Shown here: positions 54,763 through 64,000 of the stretch, piece after piece
How positions within the stretch are numbered: position 1 is the stretch's first letter
How the letters are laid out: each line of letters starts with the position of its first letter
Assembly (NCBI RefSeq): GCF_001618385.1
Contig: NZ_BDCR01000001.1
Span: forward strand, 1-64,000
Source: Paludibacter jiangxiensis
Lineage (GTDB): Bacteria > Bacteroidota > Bacteroidia > Bacteroidales > Paludibacteraceae
Length of the DNA stretch: 64,000 nt
Direction of reading: 5' to 3'
Made by a program: the position numbers and the translations under genes
The notes under the pieces: generated by a model
Told to the model about the DNA's origin: nothing
The model's input: the letters and a program-made list of their open reading frames with translations, nothing else
The model's database searches: none

Positions 54763-56394
54763 ATGAATAACAATTACATAACACCCGACTACGTTTTTGA
54801 AACGAGTTGGGAAGTATGCAATAAAGTAGGTGGAATATATACCGTTTTATCGACGCGGGCATCTGTTTTACAACAACGGCTGAAAGATAATCTAATATTT
54901 CTCGGACCCGATTTAGGTGCAGCTGCTCATCCTGATTTCACTGAAGACATTGCATTGTTTGCCGACTGGAAAGAAGAGCTTGCAAAATACAATGGCATAA
55001 AGGTTCGCGCTGGTAGATGGAATATTCCGGGCAGCCCGATTGCTTTGCTGGTCGATTTTTCAACGCTGCACCTGCAACGCAACAATCTTTACCGTCAGGT
55101 GTGGGAATGGTATGGCGTAGACTCTTTGAATGCTTATGGCGATTATCACGACTCTGCCATGTTCGGCTATGCTGTGGGAATTGTGATTGACAGTTATTTC
55201 CGCTATTACAAGCTGAAAGGCAAGAAAATCATCGCCCACTTCAACGAGTGGATGACAACTTTCGGATTATTCTTTCTAAAACGATATACTCCTGAGGTAG
55301 CTACTATTTTTACAACTCATGCCACTTCTATCGGGAGGTCAATTGCCGGGAATCACAAACCACTGTATGACTATCTGACTCATTATGACGGAGATCAGAT
55401 GGCGGGTGAGCTAAACATGCAGGCAAAACATTCCGTTGAAAAACAAGCGGCACATTATGCCGATTGCTTCACTACCGTAAGTGACATTACGGCCCGTGAA
55501 TGTACCCAATTGTTGGGCAAAGCTCCGGACGTGGTCACTCCGAATGGTTTTGAAGATGATTTTGTACCGACAGGAAAGCAGTTCAACATAAAAAAAGAGG
55601 AAGCTCGCAGCGCTTTGAAAAAAGTAGCCGAATGCCTTCTCACGTATCAGTTGCCGGAAGACACGCTGTTCGTTGCAACAGGCGGGCGCTATGAATTTTT
55701 GAACAAAGGCCTTGACGTTTTTATCGAATCGCTGAAACGTCTTGAATCCTCAGAATCGTTATCGCGCACAATTGTGGCATTTTTAATGGTTCCGGCCTAT
55801 ATTTCAGGACCACGGAAAGACCTGCAAAGTCATCTGAGCGGGAACGACAACATTCCGCATGGAAATCCGTTTGTCACCCATCAGTTGGTAGAACCGTGGC
55901 ACGATCCGATTTTATCATCGATCAGCTGGTCGCACCTGACGAATGCACAAGAAACTAAAGTTAAGATTATATTTGTACCGTCATATCTTACCGGCGATGA
56001 CGGCATTTTCAATAAAAGCTATTACGACTTGCTGATAGGAACAGACCTGACCGTATTCCCTTCGTACTACGAGCCGTGGGGATATACACCGCTGGAAAGT
56101 GCGGCATTTTCGGTGCCTACCATCACCACCAGCTTATCAGGGTTCGGCCAATGGGTCAACTACCATCAGCAGGACATCGATCAGGGAGTGGCCGTAATTC
56201 CCCGCAACGACTCCAACTACAATGAAGTTGTGAGTGAGCTTGTACAGCAAATCGAGCACTTTGCAGCACTGACGCCGGTACAGGTTCAATCGGCACGAAA
56301 GAAAGCGGCCACAATTGCAGAAAAAGCACTTTGGGAACACTTTATAGAATATTACGACAAAGCATATACAATTGCGTTAAGCAAAAAGAGATAA
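54763..56394 (+). CDS. Glycogen synthase (GT3-like, eukaryote-type)
   Basis: 543-residue cytoplasmic glycosyltransferase that extends alpha-1,4-glucan from a nucleotide sugar. It resembles the eukaryotic/GT3 glycogen synthase rather than E. coli GlgA: VFETSWEVCNKVGGIYTVLSTRA (quoted in part: SWEVCNKVGGIYTV, about 15-28), FNEWMTTFGLFFLKR (about 160-174), TTHATSIGRSIAGN (about 186-199), GFEDDFVP, GGRYEFLNKGLDVFIE (about 308-323) and the late SYYEPWGYTPLESAAFSVPTITT (quoted in part: YYEPWGYTPLESAAFSVPT, about 436-454), where the conserved E-x7-E type pair lies. A TTG directly before the ATG could be read as the start; the ATG is preferred. The glucan phosphorylase gene follows. Confidence 0.92.
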   Translation: MNNNYITPDYVFETSWEVCNKVGGIYTVLSTRASVLQQRLKDNLIFLGPDLGAAAHPDFTEDIALFADWKEELAKYNGIKVRAGRWNIPGSPIALLVDFSTLHLQRNNLYRQVWEWYGVDSLNAYGDYHDSAMFGYAVGIVIDSYFRYYKLKGKKIIAHFNEWMTTFGLFFLKRYTPEVATIFTTHATSIGRSIAGNHKPLYDYLTHYDGDQMAGELNMQAKHSVEKQAAHYADCFTTVSDITARECTQLLGKAPDVVTPNGFEDDFVPTGKQFNIKKEEARSALKKVAECLLTYQLPEDTLFVATGGRYEFLNKGLDVFIESLKRLESSESLSRTIVAFLMVPAYISGPRKDLQSHLSGNDNIPHGNPFVTHQLVEPWHDPILSSISWSHLTNAQETKVKIIFVPSYLTGDDGIFNKSYYDLLIGTDLTVFPSYYEPWGYTPLESAAFSVPTITTSLSGFGQWVNYHQQDIDQGVAVIPRNDSNYNEVVSELVQQIEHFAALTPVQVQSARKKAATIAEKALWEHFIEYYDKAYTIALSKKR

Positions 56395-56681
56395 TGTAAT
56401 TACTGTTTTTAGGGGCTAAGCTTCATGTGCTCTTTTACTTTTTGTCTTGACACAAAAAGTAAGGCCTGCCGCAGGCAAAGAGTAAATTAAAACGATAAAA
56501 ATATTTTATCACTTGACTCAAGCAGATGGCAATGCTTGCAAAATTAAAGAAACAATAATCATCGCATCTGTCTACAAGATGCTAATAGGCAAAAAGGCAA
56601 CATTTAACAAACTTATATGTAACGACTTCCGACCAAACGGAACGAATTACATTGGGCATTTACAAATCAAATTATTCACGT
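56395..56681. other. Intergenic region between glycogen synthase and glucan phosphorylase
   Basis: 287 bases. The left part has an 11-bp inverted repeat ttactttttgt (56435-56445) with acaaaaagtaa (56452-56462) and then the palindrome gcctgccgcaggc. No TAnnTTTG element was found; how glgP is transcribed is unclear. No gene was recognised. Confidence 0.55.
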
Positions 56682-59246
56682 ATGAAACTACAAACATCAA
56701 AAGTGAACAACCCCAACTGGAACGAAATTACCGTTACCTCTCACGTTCCGGAAAAATTACAAAAGCTACTCGAGATTTCCCGTAACATATGGTGGGTGTG
56801 GAACTTTGAGGCGACAGAAATGTTTTCAAGCATCGACTCCAAGCTTTGGAACGAAAGCGAAGGAAACCCTATCGTAATGTTGGAAAGATTGAATTACGAA
56901 AAGTTGGAAGAGCTGGAAAATGATCAGGCGTTTATGCAGCGTCTGGAATCTGTTTATGCTTCATTTCAGGAATACATAAATACTCCTTTCGATACAAAAA
57001 AGCCATCCATAGCTTATTTCAGCATGGAGTACGGCCTTACCAATATCCTGAAGATTTATTCAGGCGGGTTGGGAATTCTGGCCGGCGACTACCTGAAAGA
57101 AGCCAGCGACTGCCGGGTAGATATGACAGCCATCGGCTTCCTCTATCGCTACGGATACTTTACGCAAAGCCTGTCGATGGACGGACAGCAATTGGCCATG
57201 TACGAACCGCAAAACTTCGGTTTGCTGCCAATTGAACCGGTAAAAGACGAGCACGGCAACCAGATACAGATTGAAGTTCCTTATCCGGGCCGCATTATCT
57301 ATGCAAATCTCTGGAAAGTAATGGTGGGCCGCATTGCTCTCTACCTGCTCGACACCGACAACGACCGCAACAGCGAATATGACCGTCCCATCACCCACCA
57401 GCTTTATGGCGGCGACTGGGAAAACCGCCTGAAACAGGAATACCTGCTCGGCATCGGAGGTATTCTTACCCTGAACAAACTGGGCATCCAAAAACAGGTA
57501 TACCACTGCAACGAAGGACATGCCGCCCTTATCAATGCACAACGTTTGGTAGATCTCATCCAGGGTAGCGGTTTATCATTCAACCAGGCCATGGAAGTTG
57601 TAAGATCTTCTTCTCTATACACGGTACACACACCTGTGCCGGCCGGCCACGACAGCTTCGACGAAGGACTGTTCGGCAAATACATGGGCGAATTCCCCGG
57701 ACGCTTAGGCATCAGCTGGGATGAATTTATCGACCTCGGCCGTGAAAACCCCGGCGACAGGAACGAAAAGTTCAGCATGAGTACTTTTGCCTGCAACACC
57801 TGTCAGGAAGTTAACGGTGTAAGCTGGCTACACGGAAAAGTTTCGCAGGATATGTTCCAGAACATCTGGAAAGGCTACCTGCCGGAAGAACTCCATGTAA
57901 GTTATGTCACTAACGGAGTCCATTTTGAGACATGGACAGCTTCCGAATGGCAACGCCTTTACGACAAGACATTCGGCCCTGAGTTCCGCGAGGACGAGTC
58001 GAACCTGCAAATATGGGATAAGATTCACACCGTCAGCGACGAAGAGATCTGGAAAACCCGTACCGCGCTTAAAAACAAGCTTATCAATTATATCAAAGGA
58101 CAGTTTACCGAAACATGGCTAAAAAACCAGGGCGATCCCTCTTTGATTGTTTCTATTCTGGAAAAAATCAATCCGAACGCGCTCATCATCGGTTTCGGAC
58201 GTCGTTTCGCGACATACAAACGTGCGCAGCTACTGTTTACCGACCTCGACCGTCTGGCCAAGATCGTAAACAACCCGCACTATCCCGTACAGTTCCTTTA
58301 CACCGGTAAGGCTCACCCTGCCGACGGAGCAGGCCAGGGATTGATCAAGCGTATCGTTGAAATTTCACGTATGCCCGAATTTCAGGGTAAGATTATCTTC
58401 CTCGAAAATTATGACATGCGCCTTGCCAAACGCCTGATTGCAGGTGTGGATATCTGGTTGAACACCCCTACCCGCCCGCTGGAAGCTTCCGGTACTTCGG
58501 GACAGAAAGCCGAAATGAACGGGGTTCTGAACTTCTCGGTTCTCGACGGATGGTGGCTCGAAGGTTACGTGAAAGGTGCCGGTTGGGCGCTGACCGAAAA
58601 ACGCACTTACGAAAACCAGGATTACCAAAATCAGCTGGATGCCGCAACGATCTACACCATACTCGAAAACGAGATTATCCCGTTGTATTTTGCAAAAAAC
58701 AGCAAGGGTTACTCTCCCGAGTGGATTCAATACATCAAAAACTCGATTGCGAAAATTGCACCGCGATTCACCACCAAGCGCATGTTGGACGACTATATCG
58801 AACGCTTCTACAACAAACTGAGCGCTCGCCACGAAAAGCTGATTGCCAACCATTTCGAAAAAGCGAAGAGCATTGTGGCCTGGAAAGAAAAGATGGCTGC
58901 CGGATGGGATCGCATCGAACTGATAGAGCTTTCGGTACCGGAGCAACTCCGTATGTCGCCAACCGTCAACTCCGAATACGACCTGAAAGCCGTAGTGGAT
59001 GTAAAGACACCCGACTGCAAAAACATCGGTCTGGAACTGGTGATGACTTACAGAGACGCCAAAAACACGGAACACATTCTGGATACCGAGGAATTCAATC
59101 TGGTAAAAACAGAAGATACCCGACTGACATTCGTATTGAACTACCGCTTAACCAAAGCGGGAACCTTCAAAATCGGATTCCGTCTCTTCCCCAAAAACGA
59201 AGAACTGCCACACCGTCAGGATCTCAACTTCGTGAAGTGGCTGTAA
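56682..59246 (+). CDS. glgP: Alpha-glucan (glycogen) phosphorylase, DUF3417 type
   Basis: 854-residue cytoplasmic enzyme that releases glucose 1-phosphate from glycogen. It begins with the DUF3417 domain (about 1-110, [21 protein letters not shown], quoted in part: [15 protein letters not shown]), followed by the phosphorylase fold with [29 protein letters not shown] (quoted in part: [14 protein letters not shown]), [25 protein letters not shown] and the pyridoxal phosphate region [14 protein letters not shown], in which Lys609 is the expected cofactor lysine. It matches the shorter non-MalP 'alpha-glucan family phosphorylase' with an extra C-terminal beta region (about 760-854). A TTG 10 codons upstream is less likely than the ATG at 56682. 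Strong terminator downstream. Confidence 0.94.
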   Translation: MKLQTSKVNNPNWNEITVTSHVPEKLQKLLEISRNIWWVWNFEATEMFSSIDSKLWNESEGNPIVMLERLNYEKLEELENDQAFMQRLESVYASFQEYINTPFDTKKPSIAYFSMEYGLTNILKIYSGGLGILAGDYLKEASDCRVDMTAIGFLYRYGYFTQSLSMDGQQLAMYEPQNFGLLPIEPVKDEHGNQIQIEVPYPGRIIYANLWKVMVGRIALYLLDTDNDRNSEYDRPITHQLYGGDWENRLKQEYLLGIGGILTLNKLGIQKQVYHCNEGHAALINAQRLVDLIQGSGLSFNQAMEVVRSSSLYTVHTPVPAGHDSFDEGLFGKYMGEFPGRLGISWDEFIDLGRENPGDRNEKFSMSTFACNTCQEVNGVSWLHGKVSQDMFQNIWKGYLPEELHVSYVTNGVHFETWTASEWQRLYDKTFGPEFREDESNLQIWDKIHTVSDEEIWKTRTALKNKLINYIKGQFTETWLKNQGDPSLIVSILEKINPNALIIGFGRRFATYKRAQLLFTDLDRLAKIVNNPHYPVQFLYTGKAHPADGAGQGLIKRIVEISRMPEFQGKIIFLENYDMRLAKRLIAGVDIWLNTPTRPLEASGTSGQKAEMNGVLNFSVLDGWWLEGYVKGAGWALTEKRTYENQDYQNQLDAATIYTILENEIIPLYFAKNSKGYSPEWIQYIKNSIAKIAPRFTTKRMLDDYIERFYNKLSARHEKLIANHFEKAKSIVAWKEKMAAGWDRIELIELSVPEQLRMSPTVNSEYDLKAVVDVKTPDCKNIGLELVMTYRDAKNTEHILDTEEFNLVKTEDTRLTFVLNYRLTKAGTFKIGFRLFPKNEELPHRQDLNFVKWL

Positions 59247-59263
59247 ACCTCTGACGTAAAAGC

Positions 59264-59302
59264 AAAAAGGCTGATTCGACCCTGCGTTGAATCAGCCTTT
59301 TT
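59264..59302 (+). terminator. Terminator of glgP
   Basis: A perfect 14-bp stem aaaaaggctgattc (59264-59277) with gaatcagccttttt (59289-59302), 11-base loop and T run. Confidence 0.92.
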
Positions 59303-59429
59303 TGGTTTTGCCAGGAAGTTTATCCATTTGAAAAATAATTTATTCTCGTTTTAATTTTCATATTTATAAATGTTGTAAATTTACGAGGAGAATTATACGT
59401 TAGCTGTAACATAAAAGACGATAGACACA

Positions 59430-60197
59430 ATGGCGATAAAAGTAAAGACGAGAAAAATATTATGGTCTAAATCAGGGAATAGATGTGCGATCTGTAAAAG
59501 ACAATTAGTTCAAAGATTAACTAATCTAAAAAGTAATTTTATTATTGGAGAAGAATGTCATATTATTTCGTCTAAATCAGATGGACCACGAGGGAAATAT
59601 AAATTATTAAGCGATTATGACACTTATGATAATCTTGTTCTTTTATGTGCGAATGACCATAAACTTATTGATGAGTTTCCAGAAACATTTACTGTTGAAA
59701 TTGTTGAAAACCTTAAATCAAATCATGAAAATTGGATTGAAACCGCAATTGAAAAAGACTTAGAAGAATATCTCAAAACAACGAATAATATTGAACTTCT
59801 TGATGAAATAAAAATCACAAGCAATATTGATAATGTTGTACAAGGTTCTCATTTTTATTTCTACGACTTAACATCAATTTCTGATGATGATGTATCAATT
59901 GAGGTAAGTGAACTATTTGATAACTTAAGAGATTATGGAGATATTTATTCTGACATAGAAATTTCGTCAAGAACTAGATGCTTAATTGACTATTTAAGTA
60001 CTATAAAACAACTCAATAATAAAGGGATTAGATTTTTCGGAAAGAGTATCGTTCGCGAGTATTCTATTCTAAATATTCCAAAATCTGAATATAAAATAGC
60101 AATGATTATTGCTTTCGAGGTGAATTCAAATCCGAAGTCGATTCAAAATGGAAAACTAATGATACAATTACCACAAAACTTTACACCGACAATATGA
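59430..60197 (+). CDS. HNH endonuclease domain protein, AT-rich, probably acquired
   Basis: 255-residue protein. Residues about 1-100 are an HNH nuclease domain: zinc-type cysteine pair RCAICKRQLV (about 17-26), EECHIISSK (first histidine, about 40-48) and YDNLVLLCANDHKLID (asparagine and last histidine, about 68-83), so the H-N-H residues are intact. Residues about 100-255 have no recognised domain. The gene is visibly much richer in A and T than its neighbours, with codons such as AAA, ATT and TTA, which suggests transfer. It stands alone between the glgP terminator and a palindrome-rich stretch. A role in defence or DNA modification is possible, but nothing in the sequence shows it. No clear promoter was seen. 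Confidence 0.8.
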   Translation: MAIKVKTRKILWSKSGNRCAICKRQLVQRLTNLKSNFIIGEECHIISSKSDGPRGKYKLLSDYDTYDNLVLLCANDHKLIDEFPETFTVEIVENLKSNHENWIETAIEKDLEEYLKTTNNIELLDEIKITSNIDNVVQGSHFYFYDLTSISDDDVSIEVSELFDNLRDYGDIYSDIEISSRTRCLIDYLSTIKQLNNKGIRFFGKSIVREYSILNIPKSEYKIAMIIAFEVNSNPKSIQNGKLMIQLPQNFTPTI

Positions 60198-60506
60198 AAT
60201 GGCTACAGAGAACAAAAACTATTGCCAATTGTCGTTTCCCCCGTTCATCATAGCGTATAAAGCAGATTGGCGTTCGGCGTATGGCTCCGACCTACGTCGG
60301 ATAAAAAGCAAGGCTCCAGCCTTGCAGCTTCAAAAGCAGGAGCCTTTTTTCTAAACAGGACGTAGTCGCAGACTACGCCCAACAATCTGCACTGATAGAC
60401 GGATTTCCCTAAGCAGAAGCGCGTATTTACAATCAATGCCAGCGGCGGAAAAACTTTTGGCCTTATAAGAGACCAATAATGCTTAATCCTGAAACAGAAC
60501 AATCGT
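60198..60506. other. Palindrome-rich intergenic region after the HNH gene
   Basis: 309 bases, less AT-rich than the HNH gene. It holds several short perfect inverted repeats: ccgac/gtcgg near 60289-60301, gcaaggct/agccttgc at 60308-60325, the terminator-like stem at 60310-60346 and cgtagtc/gactacg at 60361-60377. No gene was recognised. Confidence 0.6.
60310..60350 (+). terminator. Terminator-like hairpin downstream of the HNH gene
   Basis: Stem aaggctcc (60310-60317) with ggagcctt (60339-60346) followed by TTTT. It is 113 bases past the HNH stop and overlaps the alternative hairpin gcaaggct/agccttgc (60308-60325). Confidence 0.5.
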
Positions 60507-60899
60507 ATGAAAAATATTCTTTGTGCTTTATTATTTCTAACATCGATCACTATGTCAGCACAGACAAACAAAATGATGATCCGCATCGCGGAAATTGAAA
60601 TTGAATCAGGTTATCTTCAAGAATATAAGCATATTCTACAAATTGAATCGAGAGCATCAGTAAGCAAAGAGCCCGGAGTTATTGCCATTTTTCCAATGTA
60701 TCAACAAGAAAATCCTAATCAGATTCGCATATTAGAAATATACGCGAATAAAGAGGCGTATGAAAATCATATTAAATCTCCCCAGTTTCTAAAATACAAG
60801 ACCGAAACAAGCAACATGGTGAAATCATTAAAACTCATTGACATGAAAAGTATTGATCCAGAAACCATGAATGAAATATTTCGAAAGTTACACCAATAA
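60507..60899 (+). CDS. Exported antibiotic-biosynthesis-monooxygenase-like (ABM) protein
   Basis: 130-residue protein with signal peptide MKNILCALLFLTSITMSAQ. The rest is a single ABM/YgiN-type ferredoxin-like domain: IRIAEIEIESGYLQEY at the first strand and helix, SKEPGVIAIFPMYQQENPNQIRILEIYANKEAYENHIKSPQFLKYK (seen in part: EIYANKEAYENHIKSPQF, about 79-96). Members include quinol monooxygenases and heme- or flavin-free oxygenases; the substrate here is unknown. It ends at a terminator shared with asnS. Confidence 0.85.
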   Translation: MKNILCALLFLTSITMSAQTNKMMIRIAEIEIESGYLQEYKHILQIESRASVSKEPGVIAIFPMYQQENPNQIRILEIYANKEAYENHIKSPQFLKYKTETSNMVKSLKLIDMKSIDPETMNEIFRKLHQ

Positions 60900-60961
60900 A
60901 ACTCCGCTGCCGCGCGAACCTAAAATCGTTCAGTGCAGAGGTTATCACATTCTTCAACAAC

Positions 60962-61003
60962 AAACGAGGCTGACTCAATTTTACTATTGAATCAGCCTCG
61001 TTT
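60962..61003. terminator. Bidirectional terminator between the ABM gene and asnS
   Basis: An 18-bp stem with one mismatch (60962-60979 with 60986-61003, core aaacgaggctga/tcagcctcgttt), followed by TTTATTAT on the plus strand. Confidence 0.88.
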
Positions 61004-61024
61004 TTATTATCTATCGCTTTCGGA

Positions 61025-62434
61025 TTAGAACTCTGCGTTTTTAGGAGTACGCGGGAAAGGAATCACGTCGCGGATATTGGTCATGCCGGTAACGAAGAGC
61101 AACAAGCGCTCAAAGCCCAGACCGAAGCCGGAGTGCGGTGCTGTACCGAAACGGCGGGTATCGAGGTACCACCAGATATCTTTTTCGGGAACGCCCATTT
61201 CCTGCGCTCTGCGCGTAAGTTTTTCGTACGACTCTTCTCGCTGCGATCCACCGATAATCTCTCCGATTTTCGGAAAAAGAACGTCCATAGCGCGCACTGT
61301 TTTGCCGTCATCGTTCTGTTTCATGTAGAACGATTTGATCTCTTTCGGATAGTCGGTCAGAATTACCGGTTTTTTGAAGTGTTCTTCCACCAGGTAACGT
61401 TCGTGTTCGGAAGCAAGGTCGGCACCCCAGAAGATCGGGAATTCGAATTTACGACCCTTGGCTACTGCCGCTTCAAGGATTTCGATACCCTGAGTATAAG
61501 GCAGACGCACAAATTCATTACCTATCACAAAGTTCAGGCGTTCCAACAGCTCCTTGTCGTACATGGAAGCGAGGAAGTTCAAATCGTCCTGGCAATTGTC
61601 AAGCGCCCACTGAATACAGTATTTGATAAAGTCTTCGGCAAGTTGCATGTTCTCTTCAATTTCGTTGAAGGCAACTTCCGGCTCAATCATCCAGAATTCG
61701 GCCAGGTGACGCGGTGTATTTGAGTTTTCTGCTCTGAAAGTAGGACCGAAAGTATAAATAGAACCCAATGCCATAGCAGCCAATTCGCCTTCCAACTGAC
61801 CGGAAACGGTCAGGCTTGCCTGTTTGCCGAAAAAGTCGTTAGAATAGTCGATAGAACCGCTTTCGTCCTTTTTCAGGTCGTAAAGGTTCATGGTAGTCAC
61901 CTGAAACATCTGTCCTGCACCTTCGCAGTCAGAAGCGGTAACAATCGGCGTATGGAAATAGAAGAAGCCACGTTCGTGGAAGAACTGGTGAATAGCGATC
62001 GCCATGTTGTGACGAATACGGAATACAGCGCCAAACGTATTGGTACGGGGACGCAGGTGAGCAATCTCGCGCAAATACTCCAGCGAGTGACCTTTCTTTT
62101 GAAGAGGATATACATCCGGATCGGCAGTGCCGTACACTTCCACTTCTTTGGCAATCAGTTCAACCGTCTGACCTTTTCCCTGCGATTCCACCAACTGACC
62201 GATCACGCTGATGCAGGCGCCGGTAGTTACCGGTTTCAGAGTCTCTTCTGAGAAAACAGACAAATCAACCACGATTTGCAGGTTATTAATAGTCGAACCG
62301 TCATTTAATGCTATAAAGCTAACATTTTTATTACCTCTGCGGCTTCTTACCCAGCCTTTTACGTTAATCTCCTGCGACACCAGAGACGGTGTTGCCATAA
62401 CATCCACTACTTTGATTCTTTGTAACTTTGCCAT
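61025..62434 (-). CDS. asnS: Asparaginyl-tRNA synthetase
   Basis: 469-residue class II aminoacyl-tRNA synthetase. An N-terminal OB-fold anticodon-binding domain (about 12-105, [23 protein letters not shown], quoted in part: [18 protein letters not shown]) is followed by the catalytic domain with motif 1 ([24 protein letters not shown], quoted in part: [13 protein letters not shown]), motif 2 ([25 protein letters not shown], quoted in part: [21 protein letters not shown] split by function: FRAE and [10 protein letters not shown]) and motif 3 ([15 protein letters not shown]). The AEFWMIEPE form marks AsnRS rather than AspRS. ATG start. No clear promoter consensus upstream; a terminator hairpin separates it from the gldJ-like gene. 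Confidence 0.97.
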   Translation of the reverse strand: MAKLQRIKVVDVMATPSLVSQEINVKGWVRSRRGNKNVSFIALNDGSTINNLQIVVDLSVFSEETLKPVTTGACISVIGQLVESQGKGQTVELIAKEVEVYGTADPDVYPLQKKGHSLEYLREIAHLRPRTNTFGAVFRIRHNMAIAIHQFFHERGFFYFHTPIVTASDCEGAGQMFQVTTMNLYDLKKDESGSIDYSNDFFGKQASLTVSGQLEGELAAMALGSIYTFGPTFRAENSNTPRHLAEFWMIEPEVAFNEIEENMQLAEDFIKYCIQWALDNCQDDLNFLASMYDKELLERLNFVIGNEFVRLPYTQGIEILEAAVAKGRKFEFPIFWGADLASEHERYLVEEHFKKPVILTDYPKEIKSFYMKQNDDGKTVRAMDVLFPKIGEIIGGSQREESYEKLTRRAQEMGVPEKDIWWYLDTRRFGTAPHSGFGLGFERLLLFVTGMTNIRDVIPFPRTPKNAEF

Positions 62435-62450
62435 GTTATATTCTTAATAA

Positions 62451-62479
62451 AAAAGCACTTATCTCGTGTAAGTGCTTTT
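62451..62479 (-). terminator. Terminator hairpin between the gldJ-like gene and asnS
   Basis: A perfect 11-bp stem aaaagcactta (62451-62461) with taagtgctttt (62469-62479), with A on the left giving a T run on the minus strand. It is about 75 bases past the gldJ-like stop and just upstream of asnS. Confidence 0.75.
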
Positions 62480-62553
62480 CTTATTTATAAAATTATTTCT
62501 TTGCGTGAAAGTAATTCCAATGATCTTCTCATGACTTTCACCCTGCAATCCAT

Positions 62554-64000
62554 TTATCTTCCTTTAAGAGGTGTTCCCAAACGTGTCATTGCACAACGGA
62601 AACCGATGTCGTTGGCCGATTTGCCCTGATCGAGGTAACGGCGTGTGGAAGGATTCAGCCAGTAAGGTCGGTCTTTCCATGATCCGCCTTTGTAAACTCT
62701 TGAGTAATCCGAAACTTTTGATGCCAGAATATCCAGCTGATCGCTTTCGGGATTATACATTTGCTTGGTGGACATGTTCCGTTTTGCAGCTGTAGAATCT
62801 TTCCAGAGATCAGGATTATTGGAAGCCTGCAACGAACCATCCTTAAAGTTCTTCACATCATTCACGTAGTTTTCAATATCTTTTCCTTCGCGAACAATTT
62901 TATGACGCAAGCGGCCAAGACTGTCGACACGGTATTGTACTACTGTTTTATCAGGAGCGTCTTCTGTTTGGCGATAGAAATGAATCGGCTCATAAGCATT
63001 TCCACGGAACGGGTTGTATTCTTCCACATCCAGGTCGTTCAACGGACGATAAACATCAAGCACCCATTCGTTGACGTTTCCGGCCATGTTGTACAAGCCA
63101 TAATCATTCGGATAAAACGAATTAACCGGACCAGGAATAATGTTCTTGTCTGAGTTACCTCTTACACCCATCAGGTCACCACGACCACGGGCGAAGTTGG
63201 CCATCATAGCACCCTGATGCTTTTTGGAACTGCTACGCATCTGGGTAGATTCCCAAGGATACATGTGTCCGTTTTCAGCTTCACCGAATTTCTGATCGGC
63301 AATTACGCCATAAGCTGCATATTCCCACTCAGCTTCGGTCGGGAGACGGAAATACGGGAACAAAATACCATCAGCCATCTCTACTTTCGTCGTATCCTTC
63401 ATTTTCGGATTACGGTTATTGTAACCGGTGTAGTAGTATTTCTTTGTGCTAAACACATATTTCGCAGCAACTTCAGTCGGGTCGGTCGATTTCTTAATAG
63501 CAGCCAAATCAGGAGCCTGAATTTTTCTGTTATCCATCAAAATCTTTTCATTGACACGGTCGGTACGCCATTCGCAATAATCCATTGCCTGTTCCCAGGT
63601 AACACCTACCACAGGATAATGACGATAAGCAACGTGTTCAAAGTAATTTTCCACGTAAGGCTCGTTGTAAGCCAGTTTTTCGCGCCAAACAGCCACATTG
63701 GGTTTCGCTTTTTCAATGATTGCCGGAGAGTTATGCAGCACCTGTTTGGTCCATTCGAGGTATTCACGCCAGTTTTCATTTGTGATTTCATACTGGTCCA
63801 TGAAGAATGAATTGACAGTAACGCGGCGTTGGAAGCTGTTAGCGGTCTGAGCACCCTGTTCTGCATTTCTACCCATTGTAAAGGTTCCACCTTCAATCAA
63901 CACCATATTCGGCGGAATACGTTCGTGATATCTGTTATTTATCTTCAGCCCACCTTTCTTACCATTTAAGGCCCAGCCTGTTGTGTTAGAAAAAGCAGTC
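62554..64000 (-). CDS. gldJ: Gliding motility/T9SS lipoprotein, GldJ/GldK family (5' end beyond the window)
   Basis: Partial gene: the frame stays open to the window edge, encoding at least 481 residues and lacking its signal peptide. Before the internal methionine at 63906 the frame reads SNTTGWALNGKKGGLKINN and then RIPPNMVLIEGGTFTMG. The SNTTGW segment and the formylglycine-generating-enzyme-like (FGE-sulfatase) domain (EGGTFTMGR, YRHYPVVGVTWEQAMDYCEWR, LPTEAEWEYAA, NMAGNVNEWV, RVYKGGSWKDRPYWLNP, DIGFRCAM) fit GldJ of the type IX secretion/gliding system; GldK is the close paralogue and cannot be fully excluded. Members are outer-membrane lipoproteins. Downstream is asnS, not gldL/porL, so this is not the core porKLMN operon. 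Confidence 0.85.
   Translation of the reverse strand, partial: TAFSNTTGWALNGKKGGLKINNRYHERIPPNMVLIEGGTFTMGRNAEQGAQTANSFQRRVTVNSFFMDQYEITNENWREYLEWTKQVLHNSPAIIEKAKPNVAVWREKLAYNEPYVENYFEHVAYRHYPVVGVTWEQAMDYCEWRTDRVNEKILMDNRKIQAPDLAAIKKSTDPTEVAAKYVFSTKKYYYTGYNNRNPKMKDTTKVEMADGILFPYFRLPTEAEWEYAAYGVIADQKFGEAENGHMYPWESTQMRSSSKKHQGAMMANFARGRGDLMGVRGNSDKNIIPGPVNSFYPNDYGLYNMAGNVNEWVLDVYRPLNDLDVEEYNPFRGNAYEPIHFYRQTEDAPDKTVVQYRVDSLGRLRHKIVREGKDIENYVNDVKNFKDGSLQASNNPDLWKDSTAAKRNMSTKQMYNPESDQLDILASKVSDYSRVYKGGSWKDRPYWLNPSTRRYLDQGKSANDIGFRCAMTRLGTPLKGR

Noticed and set aside
1-64000. CRISPR arrays, tRNA or rRNA genes, insertion sequences
   Set aside because: Looked for regular spaced repeats, tRNA T-loop/anticodon patterns and transposase-like proteins; none was found by reading, though a tRNA or small RNA could be missed without a search tool.

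Overview
The window comes from a member of the phylum Bacteroidota, most likely order Bacteroidales and possibly near Paludibacter (the family-level guess is inference). The evidence is type IX secretion (T9SS) tails, a GldJ/GldK-type protein, TonB-dependent receptors, a eukaryote-like glycogen synthase with a DUF3417 glucan phosphorylase, and many promoters with the Bacteroidota -7 element TAnnTTTG, several with TTG 19-22 bases upstream. No rRNA, tRNA, CRISPR array, insertion sequence or prophage was seen.

Layout. Positions 8-490 hold a CYTH protein. Positions 804-18116 are a tandem array of three giant secreted surface proteins on the minus strand. They share a long C-terminal half (parallel beta-helix, a conserved module of about 400 residues, T9SS sorting tail) and differ in their N-terminal halves (solenoid plus LamG-like; GLUG repeats; glycine-rich plus SprB repeat). 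Positions 18762-31294 are mostly housekeeping: L31 type B, a NapH/NapG-like iron-sulfur protein, RNase R, a histidinol-phosphatase-type PHP enzyme, a THUMP RNA methyltransferase, an acyl-CoA ligase, a Nif3-like protein with a zinc-ribbon coiled-coil partner, a nitroreductase and ribulose-phosphate epimerase. Positions 31381-34483 hold a DUF2148 protein, glycogen branching enzyme and a YhcH-family protein, followed by a DUF2461 protein. Positions 35547-41859 hold two TonB-dependent receptors on either side of a two-component system. Then come a polysaccharide deacetylase, an SpmA/SpmB-like membrane protein, a dihydroorotate-dehydrogenase-like protein, an EamA transporter, a GH105 hydrolase, a lipocalin and S15. 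Positions 48872-53618 encode a large TPR protein and an outer-membrane barrel protein. Positions 53901-59246 hold a tRNA methyltransferase, glycogen synthase and glucan phosphorylase. An AT-rich HNH nuclease gene (59430-60197) with a palindrome-rich tail looks acquired. AsnS and the GldJ-like gene, which is cut by the window end, close the window.

How it fits together. The three giant proteins would be substrates of the T9SS to which the GldJ/GldK family belongs. Branching enzyme, glycogen synthase and phosphorylase give glycogen synthesis and breakdown. The response-regulator gene and the TonB-receptor gene next to its kinase carry nearly identical 24-base elements at the same distance upstream of their -7 boxes, which suggests the regulator controls both itself and the receptor. 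Most genes are monocistronic or in pairs, and many end at clear hairpin terminators.
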